Part shown: positions 52,240 through 63,201 of the stretch, piece by piece
Layout: the number at the start of each line of letters is the position of its first letter
Numbering within the stretch: position 1 is the stretch's first letter
Assembly: GCF_014904755.1 (NCBI RefSeq)
Contig: NZ_JACZFQ010000023.1
Coordinates: 62,001-126,000 of the forward strand
Source of the DNA: Neoluteolibacter marinus
Lineage (GTDB): Bacteria; Verrucomicrobiota; Verrucomicrobiia; Verrucomicrobiales; Akkermansiaceae
Reading direction: 5' to 3'
DNA length: 64,000 bases
Translations under genes and position numbers: made by a program
Notes under the pieces: generated by a model
Told to the model about the DNA's origin: nothing
Seen by the model: only the letters and a program-made list of their open reading frames with translations
The model's database searches: none

Positions 52240-52878
52240 TTACCCCTCGCCTTGATACTCGGCGCCGGTGCACTTGGTGCCGTCGTGGTAGCAACGCCAC
52301 GGCTTCTCCGCGCTGTCGACCTTCACGTCGATGATGAACGAGTTCTCGCCTCTCTTGGACGAGATCACCTTCATGCCCGTCTCGTTGCCGACCTGCTTGC
52401 GCAGCTCGGCGAGGCAGTCGTCGATCACCTTCTGCGGGACCGGACCGGTCGCTGGTACTTCCTCGTCGACCGGCTGCTTGTCAGTGACTCGAACCATCAG
52501 CTTGTACTCCGCGACCTCTCCCCGGCGGGCGGCGGCACGGTTCTGGAAGATCGAGATCGTGTGGTCGCCGGTCTTGTAGAGTTGGCCGAGATACTTCATA
52601 CCGCCGGTCGCGGAGGTGTAGAGGGCCTCGTCGCCGGGACCGCGACCCGGGATGTAGATGTTGAAGTCGGCGCTCTTGCCCTCCGGCAGCACGGTCACCT
52701 GGAGGAACTGCTTGTCCTTGGCGTTGAGCTTGTAGAGCACCGAGTCGCGTCCGGTGATCTTGCCGGTCAGGATCGCGTGGTCGGAGCCCTTCTTGAATTC
52801 GACGCGCTTGGTGACGTCATCGGCCGGGGCGGTCGACAACAGCGCAGCGAACAGGGCGAGTGGAGCGAGGGAACGCAT
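52240..52878 (-). CDS. secreted protein with PliG-like (g-type lysozyme inhibitor) domain
   Basis: The 212-aa protein has a signal peptide (SLAPLALFAALLSTAPA). A beta-rich block reads ILTGKITGRDSVLYKLNAKD, then QFLQVTVLPEGKSADFNIY, GDHTISIFQNRAAARRGEVA and EYKLMVRV. That sequence of strands is like the g-type lysozyme inhibitor (PliG) domain. A C-terminal domain of about 60 residues follows with CLAELRKQVG and WRCYHDGTKC. It may protect peptidoglycan from lysozyme in the periplasm. Its function remains inferred. Confidence 0.7.
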   Translation of the reverse strand: MRSLAPLALFAALLSTAPADDVTKRVEFKKGSDHAILTGKITGRDSVLYKLNAKDKQFLQVTVLPEGKSADFNIYIPGRGPGDEALYTSATGGMKYLGQLYKTGDHTISIFQNRAAARRGEVAEYKLMVRVTDKQPVDEEVPATGPVPQKVIDDCLAELRKQVGNETGMKVISSKRGENSFIIDVKVDSAEKPWRCYHDGTKCTGAEYQGEG

Positions 52879-52892
52879 ATCGGGATCCTCTG

Positions 52893-53513
52893 TTAAAAAC
52901 CGCCCCGGCGGCGGCGCAAGGCGATGGAGAACACGCCCAGGCCAGCCAGCAGCGCTCCGGACGGCTCCGGAACCACGTTGACCGCGAATTGTCCGGTCTG
53001 AGGACCGGCGCTGGCCCAGCCGGACGAGCTGGTGAACACATCATCCCCAATGCTCCAGCCCGCGAGTGCCGGTGATTCGGAGTCGGAACTGGTAAGGGCC
53101 CAGCGGGTGATGTCCCCGGAGAGGCTACCTCCGCTCATGACCAGCCAGTAGGTGGTCGATGCCGCAAGGTTTGTGGCGGAACTCGGGGTGAAGAGGTACG
53201 TTCCCGGATCGGTAATGGCACTGCCGGTCAACGAGACGGTCTGCGTGCCAGGAGTTCCACCCGCATCCGAGTGGATCGACACGGTAATCCCATCGGCGGA
53301 GTTCCCGGTGTCCCGCGTGAAGGCGATGGCGATTGATTCCAAGCTCCACGAGGGCAAGCCATCGCCGGTCGTGAAGGAAGTGGCGACCTGAGTCTGAAAG
53401 CCGATGCCGCCATTGGGGGACTCCCCCAGATTGGAAACGGCGACGGCCGCCGAGGCGGTGCTCACCGCAGCGGAGGCGAGCAATGAGGCGAGGATGGGAG
53501 TGTGGTGGTTCAT
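52893..53513 (-). CDS. PEP-CTERM protein (choice-of-anchor R-like)
   Basis: The 206-aa protein has a signal peptide and a beta-sandwich-like body (ITVSIHSDAGGTPGTQTVSL, YWLVMSGGSLSGD) of the choice-of-anchor R type. The C-terminus is VPEPSGALLAGLGVFSIAL followed by RRRR, the exosortase sorting signal. It is expected to be exported and processed by an exosortase that is not in this window. It lies 14 bp upstream of the PliG-like gene on the same strand. Confidence 0.86.
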   Translation of the reverse strand: MNHHTPILASLLASAAVSTASAAVAVSNLGESPNGGIGFQTQVATSFTTGDGLPSWSLESIAIAFTRDTGNSADGITVSIHSDAGGTPGTQTVSLTGSAITDPGTYLFTPSSATNLAASTTYWLVMSGGSLSGDITRWALTSSDSESPALAGWSIGDDVFTSSSGWASAGPQTGQFAVNVVPEPSGALLAGLGVFSIALRRRRGGF

Positions 53514-53577
53514 GTCAGGTGTGGACTGGTTTGATTTGGGTGAATCTGGATGGATGCGGTGAATGGTGAAAAATGGC

Positions 53578-53976
53578 TCACTCCGCCATGCTCCGCGCCC
53601 AAGCGGGACCGTTGGCGGCTTCGTAGGCCATCACCGTGCCAAGCTTGGCGCCGGTGCGGCTGTTGAAGAGTTCGACGGTGGCCGGGCCGTGGTTACCGCG
53701 GGACTTCACCACGATCTGCTCCTGCTCGGCGTACCAGCGGGTCTGCTCGACGTTTGGCGCGGCGGTGCGGAACGAGGTCAACACCCGGCCGCCCTCGCGG
53801 ATGGTGACGGCCCCGTTACCGGTCTCGGCGGTCAGCGGCTGGCCGTAGGAAGACGCGCTGCCGGGCAACTGGCTGGCGCTGCCTTCGACGGGATTGCCGT
53901 TCTCATCGACCATGATGCACTGGGTCATAGGGAGCACGGCGGCGGCGGTCAGGAGGGGAAGAAAAATGGATCTCAT
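53578..53976 (-). CDS. small putative lipoprotein
   Basis: The 132-aa protein has a hydrophobic N-terminus (SIFLPLLTAAAVLPMTQC) with a Cys at residue about 19 that could be a lipobox. A small beta-rich domain follows (TIREGGRVLTSFRTAAPNVE, ATVELFNSRTGAKLGTVM). No family was recognised. The ATG at 53976 is chosen over a longer upstream frame because it begins the signal-like segment. It diverges from the XylR-like gene. Confidence 0.62.
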   Translation of the reverse strand: MRSIFLPLLTAAAVLPMTQCIMVDENGNPVEGSASQLPGSASSYGQPLTAETGNGAVTIREGGRVLTSFRTAAPNVEQTRWYAEQEQIVVKSRGNHGPATVELFNSRTGAKLGTVMAYEAANGPAWARSMAE

Positions 53977-54020
53977 GATGGCGACAAACGGCCGGGATGT
54001 TAGACCAAAGTGCGCTTCGG

Positions 54021-54059
54021 ATAATAGGTCATTTCGAAACGACAAAGTTCACGTATTAT
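54021..54059. promoter_or_regulatory. divergent promoter region of the lipoprotein and XylR-like genes
   Basis: A TATTAT box on the plus strand (54054-54059) and one on the minus strand (complement of ATAATA, 54021-54026) face away from each other, with GATAAT/ATTATC as inverted arms. No convincing -35 boxes are visible, so this is tentative. Confidence 0.3.
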
Positions 54060-54101
54060 CAGGTTGCCCCCGCCCGTGACCCGCCGTAGTCAAGCTTCGC
54101 T

Positions 54102-55286
54102 GTGCCTTCCACCCGTCGCCGCATCGCCATCATCCTGCCGCTTGAGTCGGACCATTCGGCACGGCTGCTGCAAGGCGCCCTGAGCTATTCGCGGGAGAAG
54201 CCCGCCGTGACCCTGGTGGATGTCTTTTACCCGGTCGACCAGCCTGGACGGCTGGAACTGCGTGACCCGGTCGATTTCGACGCGGCAATGATCTGGGCAT
54301 CGCGTGACGCCAGCTGGGTGGAGGCCCTGCTGGACCGCGGCATCCCGCTGGTCTCGGTGAGCGGCGATTGGCCGGTGGAACGGGTGCCGTGCATCTCCTT
54401 CGACTCCGAAGCCGTGGTGAAGATTGCGGTGGAACATCTGGCGGCGACCGCGCCGGCGCGCCTGCTGTATGTCGATTTCCGAACGCACGGACTGCCGGTC
54501 AAGGAGCGCCGTTGCCAGATGTTCGTCGAACACACCCGGCGACTCGGCATTCCCGCGACCTGCCATCAGGTTTTCGAGCCCGCGGACGCCGCCGATTCCG
54601 AAGCCGCGCGCCGCCTGCCGCTGGGGGACCTTCCCGCACGGCGCCTGCGCCAGGCCCTGGCATCGTCGCCGCTCCCGGTGGGGATCTGGTGCGGCGAAGA
54701 CCACTTGGCGCGACGGGTTTGCGATCTGGCCACGGACATGGGATTGCGGGTACCGGAGGATATCGCGGTCCTCGGCCTCGGCGATTTCCCGGTCGCCGAA
54801 TGCGGCCACCCCACCCTTTCGAGCATCCCCTTGCCCGGCGAGCGGATCGGCTTCGAGGCCCTGGCCGTGCTGCACCGGCATTTGATCGAGGGCAAGCGTC
54901 CGCCTCCCTTCACCCCGGTGCCGCCGCCCCCGGTCACCCGCCGCGAGTCAACCGCCGGTCATTCCCCCGACGACCCGCTCGGCCGCGCCATGTCGCTGAT
55001 TGCAAGCGGGGCCTGCGAAGGCATCACGGTCAAGGAAGTCGCAGCCGGCGTCGGCATGAGCCCGCAATCCCTCCATGCCCGGTTCAACCGGCAATTCGGC
55101 CAGCCGCCCGGGGAAGCGATCCGCGGCGCACGGCTGGCCGCGGCCAAGCGTCACCTCGCCGACCCGTCGCTCACCGTCTCACGGGTCGCGGCCTTGTGCG
55201 GCTTCGACCAGGTGAACCGGTTCAGCAGCTTTTTCCGCCGTGAAACGGGTTCCAGCCCGCGCGATTGGCGGAAGGATCCCGTTTAG
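54102..55286 (+). CDS. XylR-like AraC-family transcriptional regulator
   Basis: The 394-aa protein has an N-terminal periplasmic-binding-protein-like sensor domain (about residues 1-280; RIAIILPLESDHSARLLQGA, then GIWCGEDHLARRVCDLATDM). A C-terminal AraC DNA-binding domain follows (GITVKEVAAGVGMSPQSLHA; VAALCGFDQVNRFSSFFRRE). The layout is that of XylR-type sugar sensors. It starts at a GTG at 54102. It may control the sugar operon at 44-50 kb, but the nearest genes are the lipoprotein and acs. Its ligand is unknown. Confidence 0.9.
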   Translation: MPSTRRRIAIILPLESDHSARLLQGALSYSREKPAVTLVDVFYPVDQPGRLELRDPVDFDAAMIWASRDASWVEALLDRGIPLVSVSGDWPVERVPCISFDSEAVVKIAVEHLAATAPARLLYVDFRTHGLPVKERRCQMFVEHTRRLGIPATCHQVFEPADAADSEAARRLPLGDLPARRLRQALASSPLPVGIWCGEDHLARRVCDLATDMGLRVPEDIAVLGLGDFPVAECGHPTLSSIPLPGERIGFEALAVLHRHLIEGKRPPPFTPVPPPPVTRRESTAGHSPDDPLGRAMSLIASGACEGITVKEVAAGVGMSPQSLHARFNRQFGQPPGEAIRGARLAAAKRHLADPSLTVSRVAALCGFDQVNRFSSFFRRETGSSPRDWRKDPV

Positions 55287-55428
55287 CGGGACGGCCCGCG
55301 GCGATCACCCGAAAAAGTCGGCCGCGCGGGCATCCCGGGGGAAGTTTTGAGTCGCCCCCGCCAAAAAGGCCCTTGTAGTTTTCAGCACATTCCGGGAACC
55401 CGAAATTTGCCCGGAAACCCAAGGACCC

Positions 55429-57389
<1,961 letters not shown>

Positions 57390-57393
<4 letters not shown>

Positions 57394-58253
57394 CGACCTC
57401 CCGCTACATCATTGCCCGCATCGCCCAGGCCTTCGGCGTGAACCGCCGCCAGCGGCGCATGTCCGAAGCCGCCAGCGAAATGCACCTGCTGCGCGAAGCC
57501 GAGCAGGTGCTCGGGCAATCGGTGTGGGAGCAGGTCGAGGAGGTCGAGGAACTCGGCGTCGAATACTGGAACCTGCGCAAGCTGATGAAGGAGCGGGAAG
57601 AGATCCGCTCCCGCCTCGACGAGTGTGAAGCCGTCCTCACCGACGCCCACGAACAACGGACCGCCCTGCTCGGCACCAAGACGGATGCCCAGCAGGAGCT
57701 CGAGGAGGCGCGCAGCCAGCTGTTGCAGGATCAGGAGAACCTCGCGAAGGAGCGGGATTCGGTCATCCAGCAGGCCCGCGAGATCCGCCGGATCTACGAC
57801 GGACTGAAGATGAAACTCGAGGTGCTCCAGCGCGAGGGCGGCTCCGAGGTCATCGAGAAGACCAAGGGCCGCATGTCGGAACTCAAGGTCAGCTTCACCA
57901 AGTTGAAGCAGGACCGGGATCGCATCGCCGCCAGCATCGCCGAGGGTGACCGCAAGCTCGATGTCATCGAGACCGATCTCAACGAGGAGAAGCAGAAGCA
58001 CCGCGACGAGGCTGCCGACGCATTCCAGCTGATCGGCCAGGCCAACCGCGAGATCTCCGCCCTCAAGGCCCAGCACGGCCTGGTTGACACCCAGATGCGC
58101 CAGTTGTTTAGCGAGATCGGCCGCCATGTCAGCCGCAACGCCTTTGTCAGCGACCAGTGCCACAAGGCCGCGAAGGGCCACATCCCGATGATCGACGTGA
58201 TGCGCGCCCTGCGCCGATCGGTGGCGATGAACCACCGCCTCGCCGGGATGTAG
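57390..58253 (+). CDS. coiled-coil hypothetical protein translationally coupled to acs
   Basis: The 287-aa protein is dominated by a coiled-coil from about residue 35 to 220 ([39 protein letters not shown]). A short basic N-terminus precedes it and a C-terminal region with [20 protein letters not shown] follows. The ATG overlaps the acs stop by 4 bp, which suggests stoichiometric expression. No family is recognised. The stop codon (TAG) runs directly into a 19-bp palindrome. Confidence 0.68.
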
Positions 58254-58272
58254 CACAACGTTTCACGTTGTG
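58254..58272. repeat. 19-bp palindrome, copy 1
   Basis: CACAACGTTTCACGTTGTG is a perfect inverted repeat with 8-bp arms around TTC. Copy 1 starts immediately after the stop of the coiled-coil gene. Confidence 0.85.
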
Positions 58273-58385
58273 TACAGGATCGTGTCGCCTTCCCGGGCAA
58301 CGACGCCCCAGTCGGGAGAAGTCCGATTCGGAATCCTCTGGTCCTTCAGCGCCTGTCGCCAAGCGAGCCCTCCACCCGGAAGAAG

Positions 58386-58404
58386 CACAACGTTTCACGT
58401 TGTG
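58386..58404. repeat. 19-bp palindrome, copy 2
   Basis: It is identical to copy 1 and lies at the head of the first clear 171-bp duplication unit. The 113 bp between copies 1 and 2 hold only a decayed piece of the same unit (CCCGGGCAAC, CACCCGGAAG). Confidence 0.85.
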
Positions 58405-58556
58405 ACCGTGAACGCACCGCCTCCACCGGCAAGCCCGCTCGTTTCCGGAGAATCCCCCGACCCGGAGTTAAGCCGGACCTTCAACGCCGGATTTACCAGC
58501 GGGCCTTACACCCGGGCAACTTGGAAAGTCGCCCTACTTCAGCCACCCGGAAGTAG

Positions 58557-58575
58557 CACAACGTTTCACGTTGTG
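58557..58575. repeat. 19-bp palindrome, copy 3
   Basis: It is identical to copies 1 and 2, opens the second duplication unit and lies about 130 bp past the mpl stop. The arms did not diverge while other unit positions did. Confidence 0.85.
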
Positions 58576-58703
58576 ACCGTGAACGCACCGCCTCCACCGG
58601 CATGCCCGCTCGCTTCCGGAGAATCCCCCGACCCGGAGTCAACCCGGACCCTCAACGCCGGATTGCAAGCGGGCCTCACACCCGGGCAACTTGGAAAGTC
58701 GCC

Positions 58704-60089
58704 CTACTTCAGCCGCTCCAGCAGCTTGGTGTGGATGCCGCCGAAGCCGCCGTTGCTCAGCACCGCGACCACGTCCCCCGCTTCCGCCTCCGCGGCCACC
58801 GTCTCCACGATTTCGTCGACGGTTAGGATGTAGCGGCCGTGTCCACCGTGCTTCGCGATGTCCGCGGCGAGCTTGTCGGGATCAAGGCGGTCATCCTCCG
58901 GGAACTTGTGAAGGTCGGGGATTTCCGAGATCACCGCCCGGTCCGCCAAGGCGAGCGCCGCCGCCAGATCGTCCTGGAAAACCGCGCGGCGGGTGGTGTT
59001 CGAGCGCGGCTCGAAAAGGATCCACAGCCGGCTCCCCGGGTAGCGCTGGCGCAAGCTGCCGACCGCAAACTTGATCGCGGTCGGATGGTGGGCGAAGTCA
59101 TCGATCACCTTCACCCCGCCGGCCTCGCCGCGGAGCTCCTGGCGCCGTGCCACGCCGTCGAAGCTTTCCAGCCCCCCGCGGATCTCATCCGGCGTCAGTC
59201 CCGCGAAGCGGGCCGCGGCGGCGGCCATCGCGGCGTTGCGGACGTTGAACTCCCCGGTCATCCGCAGCGAGTACCGCTCGCCACCCAGGTTGAACGAGCT
59301 ACGACCCTCCTCGTACTCCACGTCGCCGATCACGAGGTCGTTGCCCTCCCCCAGCCCCACCGTGCGGACCGGGCACGGGGCATTGTCCGCCACGTCGCGG
59401 CAATTCGGGTCGTCGCCGTTGATGATCGCGCAGCCGGTCCGCGGCACCACGTTGAGCAGGCGGCGGAAGGTCAGCTTGATCTCGTCGAGGTTGTTGTAGA
59501 TGTCCGCGTGGTCGAACTCGATGTTGTTCACGACCGCGACTTCCGGCAGGTAGTGGAGGAACTTCGAGCGCTTGTCGAAGAACGCCGTGTCGTATTCGTC
59601 GCCCTCGAGGACGTTGAACTCCGAATCCGGGAAGTGCGCGCCGCGGCCGAGGTTCTTGGGCAGGCCGCCGATCATCCAGCCGGGATCGCGGCCGGCGGAC
59701 AGGAACAACCAGGCCAGCATCGAACTGGTGGTGGTCTTGCCGTGCGTGCCGGAGACCACGTAGTTGCGCTTGCCGCGCAGGAAGTGCTCCTTCATCACCT
59801 CCGGCAGGGATTGGTAGAGCAGGCGCCGCGACAAGGCGGCCTCCGCTTCCTCGTTGCCCCGCGAGATCGCGTTGCCGATGACAATGACGTCCGCCCCGGC
59901 CGGCAGGTTCTCCTCCCGGTATCCCGCGGTGATCTCGACCCCTTCGTTGCGGAGGAAGTCCGACATCGGCGGATAGACGTTGTTGTCGGACCCGGTGACC
60001 ACGAATCCCTTCTGCTTCATCGCGACGGCCACGGCGCCCATGGCGGTCCCGCAGACCCCGGTGAAATGGAAATGCTTCTTTTCGGACAT
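58704..60089 (-). CDS. mpl: UDP-N-acetylmuramate:L-alanyl-gamma-D-glutamyl-meso-diaminopimelate ligase
   Basis: Mpl recycles the murein tripeptide onto UDP-MurNAc. The 461-aa protein (E. coli about 457) has VCGTAMGAVAVAMKQKGF near the N-terminus, the ATP motif VVSGTHGKTTTSSML (about residues 110-124), NNIEFDHADIYNN, DDFAHHPTAIKF and the Mur-ligase C-terminal block RSNTTRR. It is separated from MurC by the FHFTGVCGTAMGA start. Its 3' end has been partly duplicated downstream: the last few codons recur at about 58535-58545 in a repeat copy. It lies 20 bp downstream of the HAD gene. Confidence 0.93.
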   Translation of the reverse strand: MSEKKHFHFTGVCGTAMGAVAVAMKQKGFVVTGSDNNVYPPMSDFLRNEGVEITAGYREENLPAGADVIVIGNAISRGNEEAEAALSRRLLYQSLPEVMKEHFLRGKRNYVVSGTHGKTTTSSMLAWLFLSAGRDPGWMIGGLPKNLGRGAHFPDSEFNVLEGDEYDTAFFDKRSKFLHYLPEVAVVNNIEFDHADIYNNLDEIKLTFRRLLNVVPRTGCAIINGDDPNCRDVADNAPCPVRTVGLGEGNDLVIGDVEYEEGRSSFNLGGERYSLRMTGEFNVRNAAMAAAAARFAGLTPDEIRGGLESFDGVARRQELRGEAGGVKVIDDFAHHPTAIKFAVGSLRQRYPGSRLWILFEPRSNTTRRAVFQDDLAAALALADRAVISEIPDLHKFPEDDRLDPDKLAADIAKHGGHGRYILTVDEIVETVAAEAEAGDVVAVLSNGGFGGIHTKLLERLK

Positions 60090-60109
60090 GATGGAACGGC
60101 GGCCGGGCT

Positions 60110-60991
60110 TCAGAAGGTCGGCGCGGCCACGGTGGCGTTCTCACGCTCCTCGGACCGGCGGCGCAGGATGCGGTCGGCGGTCTCACGCACCATCTCGGTG
60201 AGCAGCAGCCAGAGGTGGCTGCCCTCGCTGTAGTCGGCCGGGGCGATGTGTTTCACCCGCCCGGCATGGGCCGACAACTGGAAGCATTTGCGGAAGCTGC
60301 GGCCGGTCGGATCCTCCGGATTATAGACCGCGATCGCCTGCCCGCCGCTCTTCGACATCACCGTGAAACAAGGCACGTCGGTCGGCCCGTCACCGACGTA
60401 GATCATGTTCTCGAAAGGAATCGGCCGCTGGTCGGAAGGCATGTGGTCGTTCACGTCCTGGGCGTAGTCGAGCATGCCCTTGTTGATCCGGAACAGGAAC
60501 TGAGTCTTGGTCGTGTGCGAGATCGCCCGCTTCGGGAAACTGATGTGGCCGTGGGCGTCCTCGCCGAATTCACAGCCGAAAATCGCTTTCACCTTCGGCT
60601 TCAGCCGGCTGCCGTCCAGCAGCGCCTTGAGACCGGAGGAGATGATGTAGAACTCGATCTTCACGCCCGCCAGCTCGTGATCGTGACCGAGGCAGGTCGC
60701 CGGCAGCGAGTCGAACATCTCCGCGACACCGGGGAAGAAGCTCAGCCCGGCACCGAGCTGGGTCAGCCGGGCGTTGGTCACCTGGTCCATCTGCAGGTAG
60801 TCCAGGATGCACTTCAGGTAGGCCAGCTCCCCGTCCCACTGCTGCTCGGTCACCAGCGCGTTGCACTTTTTCCAGAACTGCGCGGGATCGATCCCGAACT
60901 CCGGGAACAACACATCGTCCTGCATGTAGCGCGGGCTGAGCGTCTGGTCGTAGTCGAAAACCAGCGCGATCGTGTTCTGCGGGGCGGCCAT
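60110..60991 (-). CDS. HAD-family hydrolase
   Basis: The 293-aa protein has the HAD motif [17 protein letters not shown] (residues 11-26, DxD nucleophile and acid), motif II FYIISSG, a lysine before CEFGED, and the motif [18 protein letters not shown]. Phosphatase activity on a small substrate is expected. The ATG at 60991 gives the family start; an upstream frame extends 34 residues without support. It precedes mpl by 20 bp on the same strand, so both may be co-transcribed. Confidence 0.88.
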   Translation of the reverse strand: MAAPQNTIALVFDYDQTLSPRYMQDDVLFPEFGIDPAQFWKKCNALVTEQQWDGELAYLKCILDYLQMDQVTNARLTQLGAGLSFFPGVAEMFDSLPATCLGHDHELAGVKIEFYIISSGLKALLDGSRLKPKVKAIFGCEFGEDAHGHISFPKRAISHTTKTQFLFRINKGMLDYAQDVNDHMPSDQRPIPFENMIYVGDGPTDVPCFTVMSKSGGQAIAVYNPEDPTGRSFRKCFQLSAHAGRVKHIAPADYSEGSHLWLLLTEMVRETADRILRRRSEERENATVAAPTF

Positions 60992-61109
60992 GGAGCGGCG
61001 GAAGGGAACCAGCCGCCATCCCGTGCCGCAAGAGCAATTGCCGGACGCACGGCACCGCCCCGGGTGAATTCTGCTCGCCAAAACCCCACCCATCGGTGTT
61101 CATGCGATC

Positions 61110-61805
61110 ATGTCAGACCGGATTTCCGACCTCCCCCTCGACGAGCGGCCGCGCGAGAAGCTGGCAAAGCTCGGCCCCGGAGCCCTCGACAACGCCGAGC
61201 TGCTCGCCCTGTTCCTGCGCACCGGGATGAAGGGACGCAGTGCCATCCAGATCGGCCGCGACCTGCTCGAACACTACGGATCGATCGGTTCGCTCGGCAG
61301 CGCCGGGGTCGACGAGCTGGCCCGGCAGCCGGGCCTGGGCCTCGCCAAGGCCTGCCAACTCGTCGCCGCCTTCGAACTCGGCGCCCGTGCCGCACGCGAA
61401 CAACTGGCCAGCACGCCGCTCGACTCACCCGAAATGATCCACCGCACCTTCTCGCCCCAGCTCGCCTGGCTGCGGCACGAGAAGCTGCTGGTCGCCCTGG
61501 TCGATACCCGCCTGCGCCACAGCGGCACCATCGAGGTCAGCGCCGGCAGCCTGACCGAAACCGTCGCCCACCCGCGCGAGATCCTCCGTCCGGTGATCAC
61601 CCGCGGGGCCTACGGCTTCGTCCTGATCCACAACCACCCGTCCGGCGACCCCTCCCCCAGCCGGGCCGACGAGCATTTCACCCGCCGCATCACCGAAGCC
61701 GCCGACCTGCTTCAGCTCCGCTTCCTCGACCACATCATCGTCGGCCGCCCCGACCGCGGCCGCGAGGCCTACTTTTCGTTCCGCGAAGCCGGGATCATCG
61801 GTTGA
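61110..61805 (+). CDS. radC: RadC-family JAMM-domain protein
   Basis: The 231-aa protein has a helix-hairpin-helix-like N-terminus (LGPGALDNAELLALFLRTGM, residues about 23-42). The JAMM metal-binding segment is FVLIHNHPSGDPSPSRADEH (about 166-185), with HxH and a distal Asp and the earlier Glu in TIEVSAGS. RadC proteins are DNA-associated; the original repair role is disputed. It is divergent from the HAD gene and followed by a bidirectional terminator-like hairpin. Confidence 0.92.
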   Translation: MSDRISDLPLDERPREKLAKLGPGALDNAELLALFLRTGMKGRSAIQIGRDLLEHYGSIGSLGSAGVDELARQPGLGLAKACQLVAAFELGARAAREQLASTPLDSPEMIHRTFSPQLAWLRHEKLLVALVDTRLRHSGTIEVSAGSLTETVAHPREILRPVITRGAYGFVLIHNHPSGDPSPSRADEHFTRRITEAADLLQLRFLDHIIVGRPDRGREAYFSFREAGIIG

Positions 61806-61830
61806 CGGAGCGGCCGCCCGCCGAACACAA

Positions 61831-61854
61831 AAAGACGGCCCGCAGGCCGTCTTT
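61831..61854. terminator. bidirectional terminator between radC and rpmJ
   Basis: AAAGACGGCC (61831-61840) and GGCCGTCTTT (61845-61854) form a 10-bp stem with a 4-nt loop and A/T ends on both sides. It serves both converging genes. Confidence 0.85.
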
Positions 61855-61883
61855 CGGAAAATCCTGGAATTCCTCCGCGGGAA

Positions 61884-62048
61884 TTACTTCACGCCCTTCT
61901 TCGAAAGGCGGGTGCCCTTGGTCGCACCCTGGCGGGCCTTGAACTTCGGGTTCGACTTGCAGATCACGTAGAGCGTGCCCTTGCGCTTGACGACCTGGCA
62001 GTCGGCGTGGCGGCGCTTGGCGGAGGCGAGAGAGGAAAGAACTTTCAT
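61884..62048 (-). CDS. rpmJ: ribosomal protein bL36 (zinc-poor form with C-terminal extension)
   Basis: The 54-aa protein has [18 protein letters not shown] and [20 protein letters not shown], the bL36 pattern. The canonical C-x2-C-x12-C-x4-H zinc site is altered: the first cysteine is a His (HADC) and the final His is replaced by Phe, so Zn binding is probably weak or lost. A C-terminal extension ([14 protein letters not shown]) makes it longer than the usual 38-41 residues. The ATG at 62048 is used. It has a promoter-like pair on the minus strand at 62080-62107. Confidence 0.9.
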   Translation of the reverse strand: MKVLSSLASAKRRHADCQVVKRKGTLYVICKSNPKFKARQGATKGTRLSKKGVK

Positions 62049-62079
62049 GGCGAAAATGGCGTTTCGGTGCGGGCCGCGG

Positions 62080-62107
62080 AACTTAGGGAACCGGGCGAGC
62101 TTGTAAA
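62080..62107 (-). promoter_or_regulatory. promoter-like pair for rpmJ
   Basis: On the minus strand TTTACA (62107-62102), 16 bp, TAAGTT (62085-62080) precede the rpmJ ATG by about 31 bp. Spacing and sequence are acceptable for a sigma-70-type promoter. Confidence 0.45.
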
Positions 62108-62175
62108 GCCGATTCTCGCGCCAAAAAACCGTGTTCATCCGACCGCCTTCGTGGTCTGCTCCTCCCGCGCCCAGG

Positions 62176-63201
62176 ATGAGCGAGAATTTCTACCAAACCA
62201 CGACCTCCGCACCGGCCACGCCCTACGACGTCTCCCTCCGTCCCCCGGTGTTTTCCGAGTTCATCGGCCAGGAAAAGGTCAAGGAACGGCTGCTACTCAT
62301 GGTCGCGGCGGCCGGAAAGCGCGACGATGTGCTCGACCACGTGCTGCTCTCCGGCCCGCCCGGCCTCGGCAAAACCACGCTGGCCAACATCATCGCCCGC
62401 GCCACAGGTTCCCAGCTCCACGTCACCTCCGGCCCGCAGATCGAGAAGGCCGGCGACCTCGCCGGCGTGCTGACCAATCTGCAGAAGGGCGACGTCCTGT
62501 TCATCGACGAAATCCACCGCCTCCACCCCGCGATCGAGGAATACCTCTATCCGGCGATGGAGGACTTCCGCCTCGACATCATCATCGACTCCGGCCCGTC
62601 CGCCCGCTCGATCCAGCTCAACCTGCCGCGCTTCACCCTGGTCGGTGCCACCACCCGCTCCGGCATGCTGACCGCGCCGCTGCGCTCGCGCTTCGGACTG
62701 GTCAACCGCCTCGACTACTACAGCCAGGAGGAACTCGCGCAGATCATCGAGCGCTCCGCCGGCCTCCTCGACATCCCGATCCTGCGGGACGGTGCCATGG
62801 GCATCGCCGCCCGCTCGCGCGGCACGCCGCGGGTCGCCAACGCCCTGCTCCGCTGGGTCCGCGACTACGCCCAGGTCAAGGGCGACGGCACCATCACCGG
62901 TCCGCTCGCCGACGCTGCCCTGGCCATGATCGAGATCGACGAGCAAGGCCTCGACGAGATGGACATGCGCATCCTCGAGGCGCTGATCTACAAATTCAAC
63001 GGCGGCCCGGTCGGTGTCGGATCGCTCGCCGTGGCCGTCGGCGAGGACGCCGCGACCCTCGAGGAAGTCCACGAGCCCTTCCTCATCCTCCAAGGCTACC
63101 TCCAGCGCACCCCGCGCGGCCGCGTCGCCCTGCCCGCCGCCTATCAGAAAATCGGTGCCCCCCCGCCGCCGCCCGTCGACGGCCAGCCCAACCTCCTCTG
63201 A
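62176..63201 (+). CDS. ruvB: Holliday junction branch-migration helicase RuvB
   Basis: RuvB is the hexameric ATPase of the RuvABC resolvasome. The 341-aa protein has the Walker [16 protein letters not shown] (residues about 55-69), Walker [13 protein letters not shown], sensor 1 [15 protein letters not shown] and the C-terminal domain [10 protein letters not shown] with TPRGRVALP. The ATG at 62176 gives [19 protein letters not shown] as the start. ruvA and ruvC are not in the window. Length matches the family (E. coli 336). Confidence 0.95.
   Translation: MSENFYQTTTSAPATPYDVSLRPPVFSEFIGQEKVKERLLLMVAAAGKRDDVLDHVLLSGPPGLGKTTLANIIARATGSQLHVTSGPQIEKAGDLAGVLTNLQKGDVLFIDEIHRLHPAIEEYLYPAMEDFRLDIIIDSGPSARSIQLNLPRFTLVGATTRSGMLTAPLRSRFGLVNRLDYYSQEELAQIIERSAGLLDIPILRDGAMGIAARSRGTPRVANALLRWVRDYAQVKGDGTITGPLADAALAMIEIDEQGLDEMDMRILEALIYKFNGGPVGVGSLAVAVGEDAATLEEVHEPFLILQGYLQRTPRGRVALPAAYQKIGAPPPPPVDGQPNLL

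Larger units (their letters stand above)
58386..58727. repeat. about 171-bp tandem duplication reaching into the mpl 3' end
   Basis: Unit 1 (58386-58556) and unit 2 (58557-58727) are highly similar. Both contain the palindrome, the GACCGTGAACGCACCGCC segment, GGAGAATCCCCCGACCCGGA and CCCGGGCAACTTGGAAAGTC, and end with CTACTTCAGCC. In unit 2 this end is the stop and last codons of mpl. The 450-bp spacer between the coiled-coil gene and mpl contains no gene, only these repeats. Confidence 0.85.

Noticed and set aside
58254-58727. Possible CRISPR array
   Set aside because: There are only three palindrome copies, with unequal and mutually homologous spacers and no cas genes; it is a tandem duplication.
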